DNA of 64,000 bases, taken from assembly GCA_948470475.1 (NCBI GenBank), contig OX419338.1:26945636-27009635 (forward strand). The letters are read 5' to 3'. This document shows, piece after piece, positions 31,001 to 43,324 of the stretch. The position numbers and the translations under genes were made by a program. The first letter of the stretch is position 1. Each line of letters starts with the position of its first letter. The notes beneath the pieces are model-generated. The model saw only the letters and a list, made by a program, of their open reading frames with translations, searched no databases and was not told where the DNA came from. Origin of the DNA: Galaxea fascicularis (taxonomy: Eukaryota > Cnidaria > Anthozoa > Scleractinia > Euphylliidae).

Positions 31001-34000
31001 CTTCAGATCTTACAAATCGACCTATTGCCTTATACTGGCTTGTTTCTGTGTGCTTGCAGGTCTAGCATTTGTCTTTATATTGACTTGAAAGACACAGAAT
31101 TTGACTTGAATTTTGCTTATGAAAAATTTTGCGTTTTATTAAATTAACTGTTGTCCTTATGTTTTGGTAACGAAAATGCTATCTTAAAACACGTAACTAC
31201 GGTCTAATACGGTCTGTTAGAGGATTAGTGTTGATTCTCTGCTATAGGGTTGAGATATCTGTCTTGATTTACAAAAAGGTACCTCCAGGAATTTTTAGCA
31301 ACAGTCTCATTTGAGGCTTGTTCAGTACTTTTTGACCACTTTTTCTGTGTCTTTCTGTTTTTAGTACACACATAATCGTGTTTTTAATGCTATTTACATC
31401 TTTCCCCACCCCCCCCCCCCCTTACCTCCTTCCCCTCTCTCCCCTACATATTATTTCCCACAATTCTCTTAGTGTCACAAGTCGCTAATTTGAAATCAGC
31501 GCGCGCGTTAGAAGTTGTTTTCAGTGGTCGGTTAATTTTCTACATTTGTTTTTGGCCGCCTACAGTGAAGTTTTCCGGAAGGCATCATTAAGCCTTATGA
31601 AGGAACAATTCTCACGATTGGCAAAGTCTGCCGTCGTCCAATATGTTACCGTATTCCGTCTCATTTTGGCTAAACGGGTGAAACACCGATCTCGGGCTTG
31701 AGACGGAAAGGCATCATATTGCGAGCTTTGCTGTGGCCGGTGACGAGTCTCTGGCCTGAAAAAGTAGTTTGTAGGAGTCAGATCTATTCGGCGAGAGCAA
31801 AATTAAAGCTGATTTGTGACCAGGCCAGAGACTTAGTTCAATTTTTTTGTCAATACCGCCCTATATTTGTCCGTTTGAAAACGAATGGCTACATCCGGGA
31901 TCTTGAATAAATCGACTGTGTCAGCAAAGTCTACATGTGATGATTTATATGGGGAAAGCGAGAGTTATTGAGAGAGAGAGTAATTTGATGATATTTTCCC
32001 CTTATCAAGTGTGGAAACATTGTGCCTGGTTGGTTGTGGATAACTTTATCAGTGCCGCGAACGTGGATAATTGTGTGATTTCCTCAACTTGTTTGACAGA
32101 CGGATTTCAGGTATGTCGTGGTGCTCGTGTTATAAGAATAGTGTGTGCAAGCATAAAAACGCTTCGTGAGTGTTTAGCTGAAGTGATTTTGTCTTAGACA
32201 ACCGATTCTGGGCTCAAGAACGGTAAATTCTGGATCTGTTTTAGTCGGGCATCTCGCTATGAGCCTGATAGTTTGCGAGACTGAAAGGTCATAATTTCTG
32301 TGCTTTTAGTTAATGTTGTTTATTTCATTACAATTCTGTCGCTTTTGCCAAGATCGACTTTTCGTCTGTTTCCAGCGATTAATTTGTCGATTTTAAGCCC
32401 TACCTAGCGACATTCAACTGTTTTTTACTCACCTCAGGGGTCAAATTGTTGCAACGCGCTTGAAATTTCTGTAGGTACGTTTTTGTAAATTAAGACAGAT
32501 TTTTAACATGTACAACACAAATCTAGCTGATGATGACTTTTGAACTCGGGAAATGCCACCAAAGACCTTGAAGTAGCTAGATATCTTTACTTCAGATCTT
32601 ACAAATCGACCTATTGCCTTATACTGGCTTGTTTCTGTGTGCTTGCAGGTCTAGCATTTGTCTTTATATTGACTTGAAAGACACAGAATTTGACTTGAAT
32701 TTTGCTTATGAAAAATTTTGCGTTTTATTAAATTAACTGTTGTCCTTATGTTTTGGTAACGAAAATGCTATCTTAAAACACGTAACTACGGTCTAATACG
32801 GTCTGTTAGAGGATTAGTGTTGATTCTCTGCTATAGGGTTGAGATATCTGTCTTGATTTACAAAAAGGTACCTCCAGGAATTTTTAGCAACAGTCTCATT
32901 TGAGGCTTGTTCAGTACTTTTTGACCACTTTTTCTGTGTCTTTCTGTTTTTAGTACACACATAATCGTGTTTTTAATGCTATTTACATCTTTCCCCACCC
33001 CCCCCCCCCCTTACCTCCTTCCCCTCTCTCCCCTACATATTATTTCCCACAATTCTCTTAGTGTCACAAGTCGCTAATTTGAAATCAGCGCGCGCGTTAG
33101 AAGTTGTTTTCAGTGGTCGGTTAATTTTCTACATTTGTTTTTGGCCGCCTACAGTGAAGTTTTCCGGAAGGCATCATTAAGCCTTATGAAGGAACAATTC
33201 TCACGATTGGCAAAGTCTGCCGTCGTCCAATATGTTACCGTATTCCGTCTCATTTTGGCTAAACGGGTGAAACACCGATCTCGGGCTTGAGACGGAAAGG
33301 CATCATATTGCGAGCTTTGCTGTGGCCGGTGACGAGTCTCTGGCCTGAAAAAGTAGTTTGTAGGAGTCAGATCTATTCGGCGAGAGCAAAATTAAAGCTG
33401 ATTTGTGACCAGGCCAGAGACTTAGTTCAATTTTTTTGTCAATACCGCCCTATATTTGTCCGTTTGAAAACGAATGGCTACATCCGGGATCTTGAATAAA
33501 TCGACTGTGTCAGCAAAGTCTACATGTGATGATTTATATGGGGAAAGCGAGAGTTATTGAGAGAGAGAGTAATTTGATGATATTTTCCCCTTATCAAGTG
33601 TGGAAACATTGTGCCTGGTTGGTTGTGGATAACTTTATCAGTGCCGCGAACGTGGATAATTGTGTGATTTCCTCAACTTGTTTGACAGACGGATTTCAGG
33701 TATGTCGTGGTGCTCGTGTTATAAGAATAGTGTGTGCAAGCATAAAAACGCTTCGTGAGTGTTTAGCTGAAGTGATTTTGTCTTAGACAACCGATTCTGG
33801 GCTCAAGAACGGTAAATTCTGGATCTGTTTTAGTCGGGCATCTCGCTATGAGCCTGATAGTTTGCGAGACTGAAAGGTCATAATTTCTGTGCTTTTAGTT
33901 AATGTTGTTTATTTCATTACAATTCTGTCGCTTTTGCCAAGATCGACTTTTCGTCTGTTTCCAGCGATTAATTTGTCGATTTTAAGCCCTACCTAGCGAC

Positions 34001-37000
34001 ATTCAACTGTTTTTTACTCACCTCAGGGGTCAAATTGTTGCAACGCGCTTGAAATTTCTGTAGGTACGTTTTTGTAAATTAAGACAGATTTTTAACATGT
34101 ACAACACAAATCTAGCTGATGATGACTTTTGAACTCGGGAAATGCCACCAAAGACCTTGAAGTAGCTAGATATCTTTACTTCAGATCTTACAAATCGACC
34201 TATTGCCTTATACTGGCTTGTTTCTGTGTGCTTGCAGGTCTAGCATTTGTCTTTATATTGACTTGAAAGACACAGAATTTGACTTGAATTTTGCTTATGA
34301 AAAATTTTGCGTTTTATTAAATTAACTGTTGTCCTTATGTTTTGGTAACGAAAATGCTATCTTAAAACACGTAACTACGGTCTAATACGGTCTGTTAGAG
34401 GATTAGTGTTGATTCTCTGCTATAGGGTTGAGATATCTGTCTTGATTTACAAAAAGGTACCTCCAGGAATTTTTAGCAACAGTCTCATTTGAGGCTTGTT
34501 CAGTACTTTTTGACCACTTTTTCTGTGTCTTTCTGTTTTTAGTACACACATAATCGTGTTTTTAATGCTATTTACATCTTTCCCCACCCCCCCCCCCCCC
34601 TTACCTCCTTCCCCTCTCTCCCCTACATATTATTTCCCACAATTCTCTTAGTGTCACAAGTCGCTAATTTGAAATCAGCGCGCGCGTTAGAAGTTGTTTT
34701 CAGTGGTCGGTTAATTTTCTACATTTGTTTTTGGCCGCCTACAGTGAAGTTTTCCGGAAGGCATCATTAAGCCTTATGAAGGAACAATTCTCACGATTGG
34801 CAAAGTCTGCCGTCGTCCAATATGTTACCGTATTCCGTCTCATTTTGGCTAAACGGGTGAAACACCGATCTCGGGCTTGAGACGGAAAGGCATCATATTG
34901 CGAGCTTTGCTGTGGCCGGTGACGAGTCTCTGGCCTGAAAAAGTAGTTTGTAGGAGTCAGATCTATTCGGCGAGAGCAAAATTAAAGCTGATTTGTGACC
35001 AGGCCAGAGACTTAGTTCAATTTTTTTGTCAATACCGCCCTATATTTGTCCGTTTGAAAACGAATGGCTACATCCGGGATCTTGAATAAATCGACTGTGT
35101 CAGCAAAGTCTACATGTGATGATTTATATGGGGAAAGCGAGAGTTATTGAGAGAGAGAGTAATTTGATGATATTTTCCCCTTATCAAGTGTGGAAACATT
35201 GTGCCTGGTTGGTTGTGGATAACTTTATCAGTGCCGCGAACGTGGATAATTGTGTGATTTCCTCAACTTGTTTGACAGACGGATTTCAGGTATGTCGTGG
35301 TGCTCGTGTTATAAGAATAGTGTGTGCAAGCATAAAAACGCTTCGTGAGTGTTTAGCTGAAGTGATTTTGTCTTAGACAACCGATTCTGGGCTCAAGAAC
35401 GGTAAATTCTGGATCTGTTTTAGTCGGGCATCTCGCTATGAGCCTGATAGTTTGCGAGACTGAAAGGTCATAATTTCTGTGCTTTTAGTTAATGTTGTTT
35501 ATTTCATTACAATTCTGTCGCTTTTGCCAAGATCGACTTTTCGTCTGTTTCCAGCGATTAATTTGTCGATTTTAAGCCCTACCTAGCGACATTCAACTGT
35601 TTTTTACTCACCTCAGGGGTCAAATTGTTGCAACGCGCTTGAAATTTCTGTAGGTACGTTTTTGTAAATTAAGACAGATTTTTAACATGTACAACACAAA
35701 TCTAGCTGATGATGACTTTTGAACTCGGGAAATGCCACCAAAGACCTTGAAGTAGCTAGATATCTTTACTTCAGATCTTACAAATCGACCTATTGCCTTA
35801 TACTGGCTTGTTTCTGTGTGCTTGCAGGTCTAGCATTTGTCTTTATATTGACTTGAAAGACACAGAATTTGACTTGAATTTTGCTTATGAAAAATTTTGC
35901 GTTTTATTAAATTAACTGTTGTCCTTATGTTTTGGTAACGAAAATGCTATCTTAAAACACGTAACTACGGTCTAATACGGTCTGTTAGAGGATTAGTGTT
36001 GATTCTCTGCTATAGGGTTGAGATATCTGTCTTGATTTACAAAAAGGTACCTCCAGGAATTTTTAGCAACAGTCTCATTTGAGGCTTGTTCAGTACTTTT
36101 TGACCACTTTTTCTGTGTCTTTCTGTTTTTAGTACACACATAATCGTGTTTTTAATGCTATTTACATCTTTCCCCACCCCCCCCCCCCCCCTTACCTCCT
36201 TCCCCTCTCTCCCCTACATATTATTTCCCACAATTCTCTTAGTGTCACAAGTCGCTAATTTGAAATCAGCGCGCGCGTTAGAAGTTGTTTTCAGTGGTCG
36301 GTTAATTTTCTACATTTGTTTTTGGCCGCCTACAGTGAAGTTTTCCGGAAGGCATCATTAAGCCTTATGAAGGAACAATTCTCACGATTGGCAAAGTCTG
36401 CCGTCGTCCAATATGTTACCGTATTCCGTCTCATTTTGGCTAAACGGGTGAAACACCGATCTCGGGCTTGAGACGGAAAGGCATCATATTGCGAGCTTTG
36501 CTGTGGCCGGTGACGAGTCTCTGGCCTGAAAAAGTAGTTTGTAGGAGTCAGATCTATTCGGCGAGAGCAAAATTAAAGCTGATTTGTGACCAGGCCAGAG
36601 ACTTAGTTCAATTTTTTTGTCAATACCGCCCTATATTTGTCCGTTTGAAAACGAATGGCTACATCCGGGATCTTGAATAAATCGACTGTGTCAGCAAAGT
36701 CTACATGTGATGATTTATATGGGGAAAGCGAGAGTTATTGAGAGAGAGAGTAATTTGATGATATTTTCCCCTTATCAAGTGTGGAAACATTGTGCCTGGT
36801 TGGTTGTGGATAACTTTATCAGTGCCGCGAACGTGGATAATTGTGTGATTTCCTCAACTTGTTTGACAGACGGATTTCAGGTATGTCGTGGTGCTCGTGT
36901 TATAAGAATAGTGTGTGCAAGCATAAAAACGCTTCGTGAGTGTTTAGCTGAAGTGATTTTGTCTTAGACAACCGATTCTGGGCTCAAGAACGGTAAATTC

Positions 37001-37266
37001 TGGATCTGTTTTAGTCGGGCATCTCGCTATGAGCCTGATAGTTTGCGAGACTGAAAGGTCATAATTTCTGTGCTTTTAGTTAATGTTGTTTATTTCATTA
37101 CAATTCTGTCGCTTTTGCCAAGATCGACTTTTCGTCTGTTTCCAGCGATTAATTTGTCGATTTTAAGCCCTACCTAGCGACATTCAACTGTTTTTTACTC
37201 ACCTCAGGGGTCAAATTGTTGCAACGCGCTTGAAATTTCTGTAGGTACGTTTTTGTAAATTAAGAC

Positions 37267-37268
<2 letters not shown>
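19001..37268. repeat. Tandem array, about 11.5 copies of a 1.59-kb unit
   Basis: Taking ATTCCGTCTC as the unit start, copies begin near 19001, 20578, 22160, 23739, 25318, 26890, 28477, 30065, 31653, 33242, 34832 and 36423. The last is cut at about 848 bp. Copies are nearly identical. The left half has many single-base indels, mostly in homopolymers; copies from about 28.5 kb on differ almost only in a poly-C tract of 10-15 bases. Base variants are clustered: AACGGATGG in the first five copies but AACGAATGG from the sixth on, TTTAGTAAATG versus TTTAGTTAATG with a similar break, and GATTAACAAAA only near 28.1 and 29.7 kb. Each unit has an 8-bp and a 13-bp inverted repeat and a T7 tract. No protein gene is convincing, so a satellite or non-coding RNA array is the best description. 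Confidence 0.95.

Positions 37269-37298
<30 letters not shown>
37269..37298. repeat. (AT)n microsatellite ending the array
   Basis: The twelfth unit breaks off in TTAAGACAGAT and passes directly into an AT run. Confidence 0.95.
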
Positions 37299-37302
<4 letters not shown>

Positions 37303-38305
37303 GAAAGGAATAATATTAAAAATAATTGTAATAATAATGATGATGATAACAATAACAATTCTTGTGTTAATAATGATAATGGATGATAATGCTAATAATG
37401 ATCATTTAAAATTTAAAATGTTACCGTGGATAAACAAACTGTTGAGCCTCTTCCTCCTAATGACATGGATGTGCTGGCAGAATGCCTATTATTCTCGGGA
37501 CATTTACGTCCAGTTCAAAAAAGTTGTAGATCTGTCAGTATCACGCGTCATCACGCATAAACGCTTAGAAAAAGCTTCGATCATAGGTTGCCATCAACGC
37601 ATAAGGACGCTCATTTACTCGATGAGGGCGACAAACTAAACAATGAACGCAAAGAGCCATTGTCTCTTCTTTTGTTCGGCACTGAACTGCACATGCAGAA
37701 ATTGTGAAAACAAGCAAATTCCGCTGCCGTCACAAAGCACAAAGTCAACCCTCTCCCCACTCCTGTGCTTTGGTCACACAACTGCTAATCACCCACCCAC
37801 TGCACACTGTGGGTTCACTCTAATTGGTGATATAAAGCAAACTATCATTCACTCCTACACTAAACGTAAGCAGGCAAAATTCCCAAGGCATCCTACACTG
37901 TAAAGACTCACTTGACGGGGCCACAAACTCTAACTGCAGTCAAAGTCTCAAAGCAGGAACCCCCTCCCCCCCCCCCTAGCCCTGTGCTTTTGACACAAAG
38001 CTTAGCGTCACTCACCCACTGTTAGAACTGTCCCTGGGCTGTTTGGCATGGCAGGCCTTGACGGCAAGCCCCCTCAATTTTGAGCGGCCACCTTTTAGCG
38101 AATTTGCTCAGATATATATATATGCGCATATTTCGTACAGATTATTTTTATGACACGGTTTTCTACTTTGCTTTATAGCATGGAAAATTTGTAGATTCGT
38201 TTTGTTTAGACAAAAGTTATAAAACACCACGAGTGATGGCATGAGCGAAATGATTGTGTATATGTTCAGTGTAAAGGCGATAAAATACGAGAAACACAAA
38301 CCCTT
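37299..38305. other. Host intergenic DNA after the array
   Basis: Starts with AT-rich low complexity (a 112-codon ORF at 37301-37639 is mostly Ile and Met and is not called). The stretch around 37735-37820 resembles that around 37945-38025 (CAAAG, a CCCTCCCC run, CCTGTGCTTT, CACCCAC), possibly a diverged duplication. No gene is supported. Confidence 0.4.
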
Positions 38306-38432
38306 AACTTGCCGCGCAACAAAAACTTTTGTTGCGGGTTAAAGAAAGTTGTTGCGAAAAGTAGAGCGCAGGTCGACTTTGAGCAACAACTTTCTTCAAC
38401 CCGCAACAAATGTTTCTGTTGTGCGACAAGTT
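38306..38432. repeat. Strong hairpin, 50-bp arms and 27-bp loop
   Basis: Arms at 38306-38355 and 38383-38432 are reverse complements with about five mismatches, rich in the word GCAACAA. A foldback element or MITE remnant is likely. Confidence 0.85.
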
Positions 38433-38716
38433 GATCACGCAAGGTGAAGAACGCGAAACATCGACCCAAAACTTGCAACGAAACAATGTTGTGCGACAAT
38501 TTGAGGGTTTTTGTATCTCGCGTTTTCCCGCCTTAACATGCTCAAAAATGCGACGCCGGTCTCGCCCCAGACTTCACACGGATTTCCCGTCGCCGCCGTC
38601 TCTTCCCACCCTGTCGCTTAAGATTTCTATCATCCGGAGCACAAATCCAGCTGCAAGACTTTCCCAAGATAAAGCAACAAAATCATACATACATGCATTA
38701 AAATGATCAACAGCTG

Positions 38717-39043
38717 ATGACAAAGTGGGCAAATGACCACGGCAAATTCGTTAGACAACGCACAGTAAGACAAGTAACCACTAAGTTCAAGGCGAGAACC
38801 CCTTACCTGAACATGTATGAGACTTCTGTTCATCGTGGAGAACGATTAGTGTTTGCGCCAAATAAAGACAATGAAGACAACGAGGTGCAACGCGATGATG
38901 AAAGAGAAGATGGACGCAGTTCATCTGGAATTTATGAAGTACTAGATCAGCTCTCTGAATACGGTGACGAGTCCTTTGATGACAATGATTCTACACTCGC
39001 GGAAGATAGTGTTGAACCTCAACTTCTAAAGCCGGTTACATAA
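38717..39043 (+). CDS. Short acidic ORF, doubtful
   Basis: The 108-codon ORF encodes a basic N-terminal part and an acidic, Ser- and Asp-rich C-terminal part, with no recognised domain. Its stop codon directly abuts the TA-flanked inverted-repeat element at 39047. It may be the tail exon of a host gene or chance. Confidence 0.2.
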   Translation: MTKWANDHGKFVRQRTVRQVTTKFKARTPYLNMYETSVHRGERLVFAPNKDNEDNEVQRDDEREDGRSSSGIYEVLDQLSEYGDESFDDNDSTLAEDSVEPQLLKPVT

Positions 39044-39046
39044 TTA

Positions 39047-39393
39047 CACACGAGCAATTTTTCCTTGGCAAGTGTCAATTTGCTCATGTTTATGAACGAC
39101 AAGTTTTCTTTGACAAGTTTTGTCCCGACAAATTTTACTGGCTGGTGTGAACGAATGAACAATTTTTCACCTTAGCCGCCAATTCAATTACACACGGGAT
39201 AACAATTTTCTTGACACGAGTTTTCATTGTCAACCCGTACAGACAAACAAATCCTGCAATGTGTCAAGTTTTTCTAGCATGCTGGCTTTTGAGCAAGGGA
39301 ACTTGTCTAGGAAAACCAAGACAACTTTTTCTTTACACACCAGCAAATAAAGTTTGTCAAGTCAAAACTTGTCAAGGAAAACTTCCTCGTGTG
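39047..39393. mobile_element. MITE with TA target duplication (mariner-like)
   Basis: Termini CACACGAGCAATTTTTCCTT and the reverse complement of the right end (CACACGAGGAAGTTTTCCTT) match over about 28 bp with few differences, and both sides are flanked by TA (39045-39046, 39394-39395). The 347-bp element has no ORF. Inside are repeated ACAAGTTTT and TTGACAAG words. Confidence 0.7.
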
Positions 39394-39653
39394 TAACAGC
39401 AGCCATAATAAGAAGCGGGCGAATGGTGAGGACATCAAACAAGGGATTGCTTTGGCTGTAGCTCTTAACAAACGTAAGAAAATTTGTTTGAGTAAAAAAA
39501 ATGTTTTTTTGGGGGGGAGGGGGGGACGTGAAATAGCCATTTTATTTTCCGTAGAAATTGAAACGCCCATCTTTTTTCTCGTGAAATGCGATCAAGATCC
39601 CCCTTTACCACCCTCTTAAAGGGGAGGCGGAAACAACCAACGCGATTCTATTC

Positions 39654-39654
39654 T

Positions 39655-39690
<36 letters not shown>
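39654..39690. repeat. (AAT)n microsatellite
   Basis: About twelve AAT units in a row. Confidence 0.95.
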
Positions 39691-39852
39691 TAAATAACAA
39701 TATATAATTATAATAAGAACCTCCCCAGAATCCTTTTCAGCTGGAAAATCGTCAATCCTAAATAACTTGGTCAGTTTGAGGGCAGCAAGACCCCCACGTT
39801 GTCTAGAAATAAGACTTATCATAATCTAATTATTGTACAAGACTAAGGGCGA

Positions 39853-40165
39853 TGACGTCATTGGTCACGTGACTTTGCTCACAAGTGTGTTTTTGTTCAC
39901 TGTGACGAAATTATTTCATTATTGAAAAAGCAGTCAACGTGGTTTGAAGCACAATGGTATGAGCCATTTCGGACTGCCCCGGTACCGAACAAAATATTAA
40001 TATTAAGGGAGCTATATACAATTTTCAAAAAGTGGGAGTCTGGGTACAAGTGCTATCTCGCGTTGCATTAAACGCGAGGAAACAAAAATTTGGATATTGG
40101 TAGATATAATTATGAAATATACATTTTTGTCATTTTTAATGCTGTGACGTCATCGGTCACGTGAC
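39853..40165. promoter_or_regulatory. Two composite CRE plus E-box sites
   Basis: TGACGTCA is followed 3 bp later by GTCACGTGAC, at 39853-39873 and again at 40145-40165. The second contains the 12-bp palindrome GGTCACGTGACC. CRE and CACGTG are binding words for CREB/ATF and USF/TFE-type factors. No gene start is placed next to them, so they may be part of a repeat. Confidence 0.4.
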
Positions 40166-42351
40166 CAGAACGGACCGAAGTTTAATATTTGCTCTAAAAG
40201 TTTACTAGAACCTTTCTCCAAGAATATTTTTAAGCGAAGTTGTAGTTTAATAAATAGTGTTTTAAAAAATGGCCATGATTACTTTTTCCTAAAAAAGTGC
40301 GGCAGTAGAAAATCTAACTGAAAAGTTTGTCAGCTTCCTGGTCAACGACATTTGAGGTAGGAATAAAATAAAATTTTGCCAAAGGCTTGAGAGTATGCTC
40401 TTTATGATGGCGTTGTCAGTTTCTTTCTTTCGAGGAAAGGGCCTGGAGGAAAGAACGCGTGCGCTTTTTGTTCACTGCGACGCCGCGCCACAAAAGGTTA
40501 GCTAGAAAAAAAATTCCAAGGACTGGACAACGGACTGGACTTGCATTTTCTTTAAACGGAACTTTTGACGACTTCTTTAATTATTACTATTTTTTTATGG
40601 CTGCTGTCTGCTCAGGGACAATGTATACTTGAGAAGGTAAGTTGATACAGATAGTTGTTGCTGTTTGTTAAAAAACAAAAACAAAAAAAAAGCGCGTTTG
40701 TGGTACACTTAAATGCACTTCCCACCTAAAAAGTGTTGTTTAATTCTTGAAATTATAAAACTTAAACTAGAAGTTGCGGCAATGCGAATGAAAACAAATT
40801 AATGCTAACATTAAATGAAACAATTTAAGTTGCTTAAGGCAACCGATGCAAGGTCATTAATTTTACTAAATACGATATTTGAAGGTTAAAAACGTATCGC
40901 AAACAGTGACGGAATAAATGATTACTTTATTTTCAACCGGAACTTAAAACGTTACCTTCATTTGCACAGACATCAAAACTTTATTTTATACTTTCCATGA
41001 ACTAAATTCCCTATAACAATTTTCACAGAGGTTGTAGTGCGTGGGGGTTCACATACTTTAATTCAATTTTTATAAAGCTAAAAATTGTATGTCAAAGATT
41101 CAGTAGAAACAGAGAAAAGTTTTAAAATCACGGCTGTTTGTGCGAGTTCGTGTACGTGCGCGCTAAACGCGGAAAGTACCTAAGCTTAATAACTCTGAAG
41201 ACGTCAGGTACTTAAGTTTATGTCAAAACCGACCAAGAACCAGTCTAAAAAAACAAAGAAAGATTAGCAAATAATTGTTTTAATAGATTTTGCAGTTTTA
41301 CAAAGTGTTACGCTTCTGGTTTGTGGCGCCTATTTACAATAGGTACTCTGAAGAAAAACCTTTTTACAACAATGTTTAAATTATAAGCTTGAGCTTACGA
41401 TAAATTTCATTTGAATCTATTTTTTTAAATTGAGGGGAAATTAAAATGTAATTTGCTATAAGAATGGGTCCAACACAGAAATCCTGAAAACCTTCTTCAC
41501 AAACAAACTGACGATAGACTTGAAAACCAAATTTGAGAATAGGCTTAACTTCTTGCCGAGCCATACAAAAGTTGGGCACATAAACAAAGACAACGCTTAT
41601 CTGGCTTATCGGTTGACCGTAAGTTTTTTGAAGAAAACGACTAAATAAAACGTCAACGGTAAATACCTTCTCCAATCGCCGAAAAGGCTACATCGGGCCA
41701 CTGCGTAAATCGCACATCCTGGTCTTTAGTCATGCTCAAAGCACGGCGGGAAAATTTATGTGTTGTCGAATGCAGTCGCGGCGTGAATACAATCCCTTTC
41801 ACAACGCTTTAGATACATCCAAAAAGCCGTCCATCAAGCCTTCCCAGAGTGGCCAGTTAAAAATATTTTCACAGTCTAACACATCTTCAGGTGACCTAGT
41901 CGAAGTGGCGGAAGGAGAGTCGAGTCGAACGAGGTATCGCACAGCGTTCATGTGCTCGTTAATCCACTGACTTGGTCTAAGGTTTTATGAGACAGGATCA
42001 ACCAAATTTCAAAATCATTTCACCGTTTTGAATGTAGTTAAGCTTCGGGCTAGAAATTTCCCATTACTTTGTTAAACTTGACCGCAAATACCACTTTCAC
42101 CACAGCTATAGCGCTGTCGCAAGCAAACCGTCGCTTCGTTTCAGAAGGTCGATTCACTTTCTGTAATTGGTTAAACAAAATGACGTGTGGATCGCGAGGT
42201 GTGGAGAATCTACGATACGATGACAAACATAGCGGGCAATGAATTTCCTTCGTAATTTTAACCCAAGAAAAAAATTGCAAAACATTTAATTTTTGGTTTA
42301 TCGTGAACTAAAAAAATTGTCAGAACAAGAGTGGATAGGCGTGTTTTCAGA

Positions 42352-42354
<3 letters not shown>

Positions 42355-42428
<74 letters not shown>
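42355..42428. repeat. (TC)n microsatellite
   Basis: An uninterrupted TC run of about 74 bp. Confidence 0.95.
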
Positions 42429-42431
<3 letters not shown>

Positions 42432-43320
42432 AGATTAAAAACTGACTCACACAGACGAATGTACTTAGCCGAGCCGGGTAAACGAGGTCTTCCTACATGC
42501 ACACTTCGTTCCATATCCGCCATTGCCGATCTCCGTCACATCACAGCTACTTGCTCAGACTAAACAATCGAACTGAACGCCTACTCAAAATCGCTATCCG
42601 AAAATACAACAAAAAATAAAAATAAAAAATACCAAAGGCACTTATATACACTTTTTTAAGACACTGAAACAGAAAAATAACCGCGGATTGACATGGATTT
42701 TGAATTGCTTCGCTTTACCGATAGTTTTCAACCGCGTTTTATTACTAGTGAGGCGAGGGGCGCGCAATGCATCAAGGGTGAAACTGAGTCTTTAAAGGGA
42801 TATTCTTAGTTCGTTGTTGTTTAAAAGTTTATTTTAAAGTTATTTTATCAAGAAGTTAGGTATCACAACGAATCACTTATTACTTTTCATTATTCATTGT
42901 AACTTGGTGTGATCAACATATACTTTGTCCCGTAATATGAGTTCGGTGTCAAACAGGTGGTCCGCTTTAGTGTGCCTCCGTGACAACGTTTCTCATCGCA
43001 ATGTTTAATTTAGGTTTTCTTCAAATGAAAATGCTTTGTTTAGCCTACGATAATAGCGTATTTTGGCAGTTTTGACCCTCTACTTAATCAGTGTTTGCCT
43101 TGAAATGACCACTATGTTTACTCTTAACAATGTGTAGCTGATTTCCACGCATGTTAACCGAAAATGGTTGTTGGTTTGTTTTACTTAAATGAGAATATTT
43201 AAATAACAATGAAAACTTTCTTCAATTTTAAGGTGTCTTTTTAAGGAAACATCTGTTGTGGTAACTTCTACTCTGCATTTAAAATTTGGTCGCTGGATTT
43301 TCCGATCACCTCAGTCAATC
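42429..43320. other. AT-rich spacer, nothing recognised
   Basis: No ORF or repeat could be supported between the TC run and the LINE remnant. Confidence 0.4.
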
Positions 43321-43324
43321 ACCT

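Larger units (their letters stand above)
39400..42354. other. Long gene-poor host stretch
   Basis: AT-rich sequence with only short ORFs (70-99 codons) that match nothing. Apart from the microsatellite and the CRE/E-box pair I see no structure that can be named. Confidence 0.4.

Noticed and set aside
19001..37268. CRISPR array or prokaryotic operon
   Set aside because: Unit length is 1.59 kb with no short repeat-spacer alternation, and the surrounding DNA is eukaryotic.
37301..37639. 112-codon ORF after the AT run
   Set aside because: The first third is low-complexity Ile/Met translation of an A/T repeat.
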